A program made the position numbers and the translations under genes. This document shows positions 1 to 7,204 of a DNA stretch of 33,376 bases, in pieces. The stretch comes from Deltaproteobacteria bacterium (GTDB taxonomy: Bacteria > Desulfobacterota_D > UBA1144 > Nemesobacterales > UBA2774), in NCBI GenBank assembly GCA_029262255.1, contig JAJCZT010000057.1, positions 1 to 33,376 on the forward strand, given 5' to 3'. The notes beneath the pieces are model-generated. The model did not search any database. It was not told where the DNA came from and worked only from the letters and a program-made list of their open reading frames with translations. The stretch's first letter is position 1; each line of letters begins with the position of its first letter.

Positions 1-365
1 TCTACATAGGCACGCCTCTTAGTAGGGTGTACTTTCACAGACTTCATGCCTGAGAGATCAATCATTAATCCGCCATCAGAGACAGCGTTACCCGCAATGT
101 TATGTCCCGCACCCTTAATAGACAAAAGGATGTTATTGTCGCGCGCGAAATTAACCGCCTGCACAACATCACTGGTTCCGGCGCACTGCACAATAAGACC
201 GGGTTTTTTGTCGACCATCGCATTCCAAATCGACCGTGCCTCGTCATATCCCGGGTCCCCGTTAAGCAGTACTTGGCCCTTGACTGCGGCTTTCAGTTCT
301 TCGACAGGATCTGAGGTAATATTCCCCACATCTCCATCTAAAGTGGTAACTTCGATATTAGACAT
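1..365 (-). CDS. FAD-binding oxidoreductase (berberine-bridge/FAD-linked oxidase type), N-terminal part; truncated by window edge
   Basis: Manual minus-strand reading from ATG at 363-365: MSNIEVTTLDGDVGNITSDPVEELKAAVKGQVLLNGDPGYDEARSIWNAMVDKKPGLIVQCAGTSDVVQAVNFARDNNILLSIKGAGHNIAGNAVSDGGLMIDLSGMKSVKVHPTKRRAYVD; the GAGHN..G segment is typical of the FAD_binding_4 domain. Open to the window edge, so absent from the ORF track. Confidence 0.85.
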   Translation of the reverse strand, partial: MSNIEVTTLDGDVGNITSDPVEELKAAVKGQVLLNGDPGYDEARSIWNAMVDKKPGLIVQCAGTSDVVQAVNFARDNNILLSIKGAGHNIAGNAVSDGGLMIDLSGMKSVKVHPTKRRAYV

Positions 366-511
366 AATTCCCTCCATAGTGAATAGATTAATTAGGTTTA
401 CCAATCCCAATTTTTATCATATAACATAATTGGATATATCTCAATATGTTTTGTAGACTGCACTGCTCCCCGCCATTTCTGTAGGATTTCTAAAGTAATT
501 ACGTAGACAAA

Positions 512-2635
512 TTATTGTTGCGGAGGACCGATTAACGGGGTCCGAACCGGCTTTGCCAATCCAATAAACACAACAAGTTCATGACCGCCCGGGTTTTGTT
601 GTACAGCGAAAATCTCCCAGTTATTAGTTAGCCAAACATTTCCCGAAGGGTCGATCTGCACCCCGGTATTGCGTTTCAAACCGTCAAAGAAATAACCGCC
701 GTCTGGTGAAATGGGGTCTCCGGTCTCAAAACCGGGCGGGCAGTTCTCTTGAGCCGCACCGCATATCTGAGACACCGCACTGCCCTGGAAGTTCGCCACC
801 CACACATTGTCATTGCCGTCCACGGCTATCCCCCATGGGATCAGAAGACCGCCTCCTTTAAATGGCCCGATAGGTGTCCCGTCAGGTTCGATCATAGTGA
901 CTGAGGCATTAACGCCAGTGAAATTCGGATCCTCTGTTAGAACTATTATATCAAATAGTGTAGGGACTGTTGAACCGTCACACGGGATTTGAATTTCGCC
1001 GGAGTTAGAGACCCAAACGTTTCCGAGGGTATCGCTAGCTATGCCCATTGGCAGGAAAATCCCGGCATCGCTTGCGAGATCTCCAGTAACCGTCCGGATC
1101 AGGTTGCCGTCTTTATCAAAAGCAATAACGCTGTTACTTTCATTCCCGGTAACCCATGCATTCCCATCAACATCGATTGCAATATCAAACGGTTTTATTA
1201 CAAGAGAATTATCCATGTCGTCAAGCGGCTGCAATTTAAATGCCTGATTCGGATTACCCTTCGGGAACTGTGTCACGCTGTCGGTGCTACAACTGGCAAT
1301 CCAGATATTTCCATCTCTGTCTGATACGGTACCTTGCGGTTGCCTGAGAGTGTTTCCAGCCCCTTGAAAACCGCCGTGATCCTCTCCTATTTCGTTCCCC
1401 TGACTGTTTGGTGAAATAGGCGTGCCGTCAGATGCAAATTTTGAGACGGTCTGAGACAATTCTTCTATACTAAAAGGACAATTCGTACCCTGAAAACCGA
1501 AGTTGCCTACCCAGACATTTCCGTCCGGATCAAGCGTGATGCCGTAACCGGCGCCATATAGTCCGCCTCCCTGATAGGGCGCACCGGGAAAATCTTCACC
1601 CGTCGGCGTGAACTTAAGCAGGTGATCGTCCCCGCATACCCTGCCCTCAGGATCAAGGGGGTCTAATTGAAAGACGTAGTTGTTGCAAACCCAGGCGTTT
1701 CCATCCTTATCAAAAGCTATATTGCCCGGTCCATCGAGCTCTGAGCCGTTCCCCTGATATCTCAGCGCAAGCGTCCATGCGGTGAGCCCCGCGTCTGAAG
1801 TTAGCGCAGGCTCGTAAAGTATTTGCTCTTGTGACAATGCAAAAAGCTCTGTTACATTCTGCCAGGGGAAGTGGGCGATATTCACAGCAGCCCGAAGTGT
1901 ATTAACGGGTATAAACCCCTCAGGGGGAGTTGCCAGCTCAAACAGAGAATCGCAATTGCTTTCCGTACGGACGCAGGAGGCCAGCATGTTGGCAAGGGAA
2001 TTCAAAGTAGCGCGAGTCGAAGTGCTCCCCCCATTTGGAAAACTGTCGAGCACCCCTCCGATACCTCCGTTTGAAAGATCAACCAGATTCTGGGCGATTG
2101 CGGCTGCGTTCTGGAGGCCCGGATATGTTCCATCGATTCCACTTGGGGTAAAGAACTGAGCCATTGTGTAGGCTACAGCTACTGTTGTCCTCTCGTTGAT
2201 GACAATCTCGGACTCTACAGGCAACTGACCAAGGACTGTGGCAAGTTGAATAAGAGTTAAATTAGGCAAGTCTATGCGCTGGGAAAAATTAAGTAAATCC
2301 CTGTCTGCGGTAAGATACAAAACAGCGTTGGGATCTGACGGAGCAGTGTAGGAAATGCTGAAGAAACCGCTTGAATCACTTAGTGCACTACCCAATATCT
2401 CAACTCCCCGCACCGTTCCCGTTCTGTAAAGAGTTACCGTGGATAATTCGATAGGTTGAGTATCGCTCAAAACAAAACCGCTTATCTTCTCTGAGTTATC
2501 ATCTTCTGAGCAAGACAATAGAAGCCCCAAGGTTAGCAGAACAAACAACAGGGAAAATCGCAGGATTGACCGTTGAAAAGAACCAAAGATAAGAAAAGTT
2601 GCTACAAATAATGAGAGTCTATTTTTAATCATCAT
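512..2635 (-). CDS. Exported lipoprotein with NHL/Vgb-like beta-propeller repeats
   Basis: 707-aa ORF; hydrophobic N-terminus ending in a lipobox-like LLSC-SEDD; repeated 'G(I/T)A.D..GN.WV.N' units (DKDGNAWVCN, DPDGNVWVGN, DRDGNIWIAS, DVDGNAWVTG, DTLGNVWVSN, DGNDNVWVAN, DPSGNVWLTN). Confidence 0.8.
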   Translation of the reverse strand: MMIKNRLSLFVATFLIFGSFQRSILRFSLLFVLLTLGLLLSCSEDDNSEKISGFVLSDTQPIELSTVTLYRTGTVRGVEILGSALSDSSGFFSISYTAPSDPNAVLYLTADRDLLNFSQRIDLPNLTLIQLATVLGQLPVESEIVINERTTVAVAYTMAQFFTPSGIDGTYPGLQNAAAIAQNLVDLSNGGIGGVLDSFPNGGSTSTRATLNSLANMLASCVRTESNCDSLFELATPPEGFIPVNTLRAAVNIAHFPWQNVTELFALSQEQILYEPALTSDAGLTAWTLALRYQGNGSELDGPGNIAFDKDGNAWVCNNYVFQLDPLDPEGRVCGDDHLLKFTPTGEDFPGAPYQGGGLYGAGYGITLDPDGNVWVGNFGFQGTNCPFSIEELSQTVSKFASDGTPISPNSQGNEIGEDHGGFQGAGNTLRQPQGTVSDRDGNIWIASCSTDSVTQFPKGNPNQAFKLQPLDDMDNSLVIKPFDIAIDVDGNAWVTGNESNSVIAFDKDGNLIRTVTGDLASDAGIFLPMGIASDTLGNVWVSNSGEIQIPCDGSTVPTLFDIIVLTEDPNFTGVNASVTMIEPDGTPIGPFKGGGLLIPWGIAVDGNDNVWVANFQGSAVSQICGAAQENCPPGFETGDPISPDGGYFFDGLKRNTGVQIDPSGNVWLTNNWEIFAVQQNPGGHELVVFIGLAKPVRTPLIGPPQQ

Positions 2636-2905
2636 CTTACATCCTCTTTAAATGGTATATTTGTGAATTGGTTAGCAAAATCCTATCACAAGTTCGAAAT
2701 ATATTTCAAGAGTGCATAAAAGAACACTTGTTCGGTATTTTTTGAGTTAGAACTAAACTATAAGCTGTCTATTACGTTGAATTTAACACGTTACAATTTC
2801 CACAATTTATAGATATTATAACGATCTCTTACAAAAACCCCACCAAATCCATAATAACTTATATAGACCACTCTGATGTCGGTTTTAAAGACTTTGTGTT
2901 TTCTA

Positions 2906-2955
2906 AAAGAAGGGATAAAAATTAGTGGTATTGTGACCACATCGTAAGGGTGATG
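2906..2955. repeat. Direct repeat copy 1 (left of the YVTN/IPTL gene); weaker homology extends to about 2999
   Basis: aaagaagggataaaaattagtggtattgtgaccacatcgtaagggtgatg matches 4477-4526 at 49/50 positions; gapless weaker similarity continues (attaact, gaatt.ttg.ct). Confidence 0.9.
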
Positions 2956-3239
2956 CACTCTATATTAACTGGCTGGAATTATTGACTATTTGTCCTACTA
3001 CATATTACAAAAAAGGGAGCTTGATGCCTATAGTTTTTTGAAATTTTATACTGCTCCCCATTAAGAAGCTAGTAGAGTTAAGCTAGTAAAAACTCAATAC
3101 GGGTACCTTCATTCTGCACATGGGTACCGCATACCGATTCAGGTGGAAGAGGAATATTGCAAAAATCGTGCTTCATATTTAAACGCTGTTGGAATAAAAG
3201 GGTGCTGAAAATAATCTATAAAATATTTTTCAATTATGA

Positions 3240-3245
3240 TATAAT
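3240..3245 (+). promoter_or_regulatory. Candidate -10 element for the YVTN/IPTL gene
   Basis: Perfect TATAAT about 55 bp upstream of the ATG; no convincing -35 seen. Confidence 0.3.
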
Positions 3246-3299
3246 GTTTTAAGTTAGTGATAAATACGGCCTAGCATTTGTCTTTAATGGGGGATAGAC

Positions 3300-4379
3300 A
3301 TGAGAAATTACCTTTTAGTCTCAATATTAGTTCTAGGTTTTGCTACGTCAGCGCTAGCACAGCCCATTGCCTACATCGGGGGACGGGACGAAAACATAAT
3401 TTCTGTAATAAATGTTTCCACGAATCAAGTGATTTCGATATTCGAATCCCCGTTACCAGGTTCCCTGGAAGGTTCAACCGTATCTCCTGACAATAAATTC
3501 ATTTACTATACAGGAAACGGAGCAATTATTAAGATCGACACATCCAATAACAGTATTGTAAACCAGACAACCCTACCCAATAATACGTTCGCAATACAGA
3601 TATCCCCGGACGGCAACACTCTTTATACCGCTGACGTATTAGCGAACACAGTTACCGTGCTAAACGCCGTGGATCTGTCGGTTATCACTACCATACCCGT
3701 AGACACCAATCCCCAGGCAATCACCATCACACCTAACGGAAGCAAAGTATATACCGCGAATCTTAACAACGCCTCGGTCTCGATAATCGATACAGCCACA
3801 AATACACTTATTACGACAATCAACCCTCCGGGGGCATCAGGTACGCGCGGTATCTGCGCACACCCGGGTGGGCAGTTTGTGTATGTCGCAAACGCCTTTA
3901 GCAATAATATCTCTGTGATAGACACGGCAATAGACACCGTCGTAGATACAATCGCATTAGGAAACTCGGTTAACAGCATTGCGTTCACTCCAGACGGCGC
4001 CTTTGCCTATACAGCTAACGGTACTGATCAAAGCTCCTCAGTTATTCGAATTTCAGATAATACCGTTGTTGATACTATAGACAACGGAGGTCAATCACTC
4101 GCATGGGGTGTGGATGTAACACCTGACGGGGAGTTTGTATATGTAACCAATGTACTTTCCGACTCTGTAAGCGTGATGAGAACGTCGGATAATACCCTTA
4201 TCGATGTAATAACCCAGAAGATATTCGACGGTCCGATTGCAAGAGGGAGGTTCATTGTCAACGCTCCTCCACCACAATTCCAAATACCTACACTCAGTTG
4301 GTGGGGTCTCCTAGCTATGGCGGGAATTTTGGGCATAGTAGGATTTATGGTTATGAGAAGAAGGAAAGTAACTGCTTAA
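3300..4379 (+). CDS. YVTN-family beta-propeller protein with C-terminal IPTL-CTERM-like sorting tail
   Basis: 359 aa; signal peptide; repeated 'VIDTA...V.TI.LG....I.FTPDG..AY.AN' units; C-terminus IPTLSWWGLLAMAGILGIVGFMVMRRRKVTA (motif, TM helix, basic tail); GGGGGA Shine-Dalgarno upstream. Confidence 0.9.
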   Translation: MRNYLLVSILVLGFATSALAQPIAYIGGRDENIISVINVSTNQVISIFESPLPGSLEGSTVSPDNKFIYYTGNGAIIKIDTSNNSIVNQTTLPNNTFAIQISPDGNTLYTADVLANTVTVLNAVDLSVITTIPVDTNPQAITITPNGSKVYTANLNNASVSIIDTATNTLITTINPPGASGTRGICAHPGGQFVYVANAFSNNISVIDTAIDTVVDTIALGNSVNSIAFTPDGAFAYTANGTDQSSSVIRISDNTVVDTIDNGGQSLAWGVDVTPDGEFVYVTNVLSDSVSVMRTSDNTLIDVITQKIFDGPIARGRFIVNAPPPQFQIPTLSWWGLLAMAGILGIVGFMVMRRRKVTA

Positions 4380-4411
4380 ATCTAAAAATACTTCAATTTA
4401 AATACTTCAAG

Positions 4412-4433
4412 GGGAGCTTCGGCTCCCTTTTTT
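4412..4433 (+). terminator. Intrinsic terminator of the YVTN/IPTL gene
   Basis: GGGAGC-TTCG-GCTCCC followed by TTTTTT, 33 bp after the stop codon. Confidence 0.9.
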
Positions 4434-4476
4434 GTTAAACTCGATTTAAGCTTCTATATGTTTTCCTAACACTAGT

Positions 4477-4526
4477 AAAGAAGGGATAAAAATTAGTGGT
4501 ATTGTGACCACATCTTAAGGGTGATG
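4477..4526. repeat. Direct repeat copy 2 (right of the YVTN/IPTL gene)
   Basis: 49/50 identical to 2906-2955; weaker similarity extends into the 3' end of the methyltransferase gene. Confidence 0.9.
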
Positions 4527-4536
4527 TGGTCACAAT
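4501..4536. repeat. Perfect 14-bp inverted repeat within direct repeat copy 2
   Basis: ATTGTGACCACATC-ttaagggt-GATGTGGTCACAAT; the right arm is lost in copy 1. Confidence 0.9.
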
Positions 4537-4557
4537 TAACTTGTAGAAATTGTTGGC

Positions 4558-5427
4558 TTATTTTTTTGCCATAATAAACCAGGTACTCGAAGGAAGATAC
4601 ACGCCGTCTGCTCTTTCATGTTTTTTAAATGAACTCTCCATATCCTCACGAATTGTAGGGAGTTTCTCCTGTCCAAGCTCCGCAGCTTCCCGGATTATTT
4701 CCCCTGAAGGGCCGACTAATATTTGAAAGTCTATCGCTTCCTCCATGCTGGTACCTATAGGTATATCCGCATCGTTTCGTTCAAAGAGCACAATATTCTC
4801 AAATCCCGCCGCATTCATCATCGCCCTGGTAGTTTCTTCATCCGCTAATGCAAAAGGACCCGGGCCGCAGGTTTGCGCGCTTTCACCCGGAGGCGGCAGA
4901 TGTTTCAATGCAATGTCTTTTCCCATGCCCCAGCACGGATTATCGGCTATTGTTCTCCAGACAATCATGCATAGCTTACCGCCGGGTTTTAGCGTTTTAT
5001 GGGCGTTTTTGAGGGCGTAAACAATATTTTGGAAAAACATTACTCCAAAGCGCGAATAAACTACGTCGTAGTAATTCTCAGGGAGCTCGTAAGTTTGGGC
5101 ATCGCCCAGAACAAACTTTACATTCTCAAGCCCGGCTTCATCTCTCTCCTTATTGGCTATATCTAAAAATGCCTGGGTGCAATCAAGTCCTAATACCTCA
5201 CCCTCAGGGCCAACTAGTCTGCCGATATCAAGGCACGTTTCACCATAGCCGCAGCCTATATCCAAGACCTTGTCGCCCGGTTGAATTTGAAAGTAAGCAT
5301 GCGCCATTCCACTATGCACAGCTCCGTTTCCGGATAGTATATGACGAAACGTATTCCATTTTGGAACTAGTATTTCATTCCAACAGTTAATAAAATCATT
5401 ATTGTCCATTATTGTTTCTCCCTCCAA
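4558..5427 (-). CDS. Class I SAM-dependent methyltransferase (UbiE/COQ5-like)
   Basis: 289 aa with VLDIGCGYGETCLDIGRLVGPEGEVLGLDCT, DVVYSRFGVMFF, LKPGGKLCMIVW. Confidence 0.88.
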   Translation of the reverse strand: MEGETIMDNNDFINCWNEILVPKWNTFRHILSGNGAVHSGMAHAYFQIQPGDKVLDIGCGYGETCLDIGRLVGPEGEVLGLDCTQAFLDIANKERDEAGLENVKFVLGDAQTYELPENYYDVVYSRFGVMFFQNIVYALKNAHKTLKPGGKLCMIVWRTIADNPCWGMGKDIALKHLPPPGESAQTCGPGPFALADEETTRAMMNAAGFENIVLFERNDADIPIGTSMEEAIDFQILVGPSGEIIREAAELGQEKLPTIREDMESSFKKHERADGVYLPSSTWFIMAKK

Positions 5428-5546
5428 TTATTATAGATTATATATCAATCTATTGTGACCCTTTTGTCAAGATGCTTTTGATAGCTTAATTCTACAAGCT
5501 TCTTAAGGGGGAGCGGTATAGTTCTCATATCTTAATACAGTCTTCA

Positions 5547-5578
5547 TGATAGTCAGATAAGATGACTATCAGTTTTTT
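5547..5578 (+). terminator. Intrinsic terminator-like hairpin in the leader upstream of the 5619 gene (attenuator or small-RNA terminator)
   Basis: TGATAGTCA-gataaga-TGACTATCA followed by GTTTTTT. Confidence 0.7.
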
Positions 5579-5618
5579 CTAAATCTACTGAGATCGATCT
5601 CGTTTGGAGGTTATAACT

Positions 5619-6134
5619 ATGTATAAATACTGTTTAATTACGGGGTTGGCTGTTGTCATGTCGGTGCTTCTAAATCCCGGCTATTCCCTTTGTCAAAGCG
5701 CTGACTCTGAGGTAAATACTTTAAAGGGTCTTCAGGGTATTGGGGTTGCTGTTGAAGGCATAGACGCTGATGCAGCGGCAGATGGGCTTAATAAAGCTAA
5801 ATTGCTTTCTGCAGTTACCCAAAAACTGAAAAAGGCTAAAATAAAGGTCTTTACTAGTATGGAGCTGCAAACGGTTAGCGGTCAGCCTACTCTGGTAGTG
5901 AATATAAATGCCATAAAGCAGCCTGGCCCTATATATATTTTTACAACCGCTTTGGATCTTAATCAGATTGTACTACTCTCAAGAAATAAAGGACTCACAT
6001 CTGTATCTCCTACCTGGTCGGTTTTAACTACGGGCGGATCATTGCCGGGGGACTTAACAGACAATGTCCAATCTTCCCTTGACCCAATGCTCGATAGCTT
6101 TATTGCGGATTACAAGAAAGCCAATATCAAATAA
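5619..6134 (+). CDS. Secreted hypothetical protein
   Basis: ORF track starts at TTG 5604, but GGAGG at 5606-5610 is a Shine-Dalgarno placing the start at ATG 5619 (MYKYCLITGLAVVMSVLLNPGYSLCQS, signal peptide). No family recognised. Confidence 0.75.
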   Translation: MYKYCLITGLAVVMSVLLNPGYSLCQSADSEVNTLKGLQGIGVAVEGIDADAAADGLNKAKLLSAVTQKLKKAKIKVFTSMELQTVSGQPTLVVNINAIKQPGPIYIFTTALDLNQIVLLSRNKGLTSVSPTWSVLTTGGSLPGDLTDNVQSSLDPMLDSFIADYKKANIK

Positions 6135-6181
6135 TCACTTTTATTAATCTATATTGGTTCTTCTTAGATAATAAAATCTAT

Positions 6182-6217
6182 AAAAAAAGGGGTGGGCCGT
6201 TTAGGACTCACCCCTTT
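6182..6217 (-). terminator. Stem-loop with U-run readable on the minus strand (possibly bidirectional)
   Basis: AAAGGGGTG (6186-6194) pairs with CACCCCTTT (6209-6217); the A-run on + gives a T-run on -; only three Ts on the + side. Confidence 0.55.
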
Positions 6218-6430
6218 AAAGAGCACGGAGTTGATAGGGTATGCTCAACATAATATTCCCTGATTGTTAATCCTATGTTAGATTTAAATTAAGAGGGTGT
6301 AAATTCGTATTTTTTCTAATAATACATAAATACCTCTTTATTAATTGCGTGAGATAATGTTTTTATCGCCTTCGGGCGACAGGCAAGTCAGAATATATAG
6401 ATTCTACTTCCTCATACTAACCAGGAGCCT

Positions 6431-7204
6431 TTGTTTCTTATAAAAATGAGAGTTTGCACACTAGCTAGCGGGAGTTCAGGGAACTCTCTTTATATAGAGA
6501 CTGAAAATACGAAGATTTTAGTTGATGCTGGCATAAGCAGGAAACAGCTTACACTCAGGCTTGAGAAAATCGGCGTCGGGCTGTCTGAAATTGATGCCGT
6601 AATTATTACACACGAGCACTCTGATCACACCCACGCTATTAAAAGATTAGATATTCCGACGTATGTTACCTCTGCTACAGTACATCTTTGGAAAGATAAG
6701 GTAGCGCACCTTGAGGAATTCGAGAGTGACTCGCAGTTCACAATAAAGGATTTATTGGTAACGCCGTTTTCGGTCCCTCATGACGCTCTTGATCCGGTAG
6801 GATTCACCCTTGAGTCCTCGGATGATCAGAAAATAGGTATAGTTACCGATATAGGTTCTGTCACGGCTTTGGTAAAGGAAAGGCTCAAGCACTCCAATAT
6901 CCTTTTGATTGAGTTTAATCATGATAGTGAAATACTTCTTTATAGTCATTACCCTTGGGATTTAAAGCAGAGAATAAAAGGACGTCTCGGACATTTATCT
7001 AATAATCAGGCGTCTGAGCTTCTACATGATCTGATCCACGGGGGGTTACGTCATGTGATTCTGGGGCATTTGAGCCAGGTAAATAACAGACCCGAAGTTG
7101 CTCTTGAGTGTGCCAAAAGAGTGGTCAAAAAAAACGGTGCCGAGTCCGGGGTGAATGTCTCGGTTGCGCCGAGGAAAACGATAGGGGAGGTACTAAGAAT
7201 TTGA
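6431..7204 (+). CDS. MBL-fold metallo-hydrolase, YycJ/WalJ-like
   Basis: MRVCTLASGSSGNSLYIETENTKILVDAG, ITHEHSDHTHAI, LGHLSQVNNRP. Start uncertain (TTG 6431 or ATG 6446). Confidence 0.88.
   Translation: MFLIKMRVCTLASGSSGNSLYIETENTKILVDAGISRKQLTLRLEKIGVGLSEIDAVIITHEHSDHTHAIKRLDIPTYVTSATVHLWKDKVAHLEEFESDSQFTIKDLLVTPFSVPHDALDPVGFTLESSDDQKIGIVTDIGSVTALVKERLKHSNILLIEFNHDSEILLYSHYPWDLKQRIKGRLGHLSNNQASELLHDLIHGGLRHVILGHLSQVNNRPEVALECAKRVVKKNGAESGVNVSVAPRKTIGEVLRI

Noticed and set aside
46-429. 127-aa + strand ORF at the left edge
   Set aside because: Antisense to the partial FAD-binding oxidoreductase, whose translation is clearly homologous.
3623-4336. Minus-strand ORFs (121, 81, 62 aa) inside the YVTN gene
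   Set aside because: Repetitive low-complexity antisense translations of the beta-propeller repeats; no independent start signals.
5451-5460. tattgtgacc as a possible third fragment of the flanking repeat
   Set aside because: Only a 10-base match, without neighbouring similarity; expected by chance.
5437-5470. TTGACA / TATAAT pair on the minus strand upstream of the methyltransferase
   Set aside because: Spacing is about 22 nt, too long for a sigma70 promoter.
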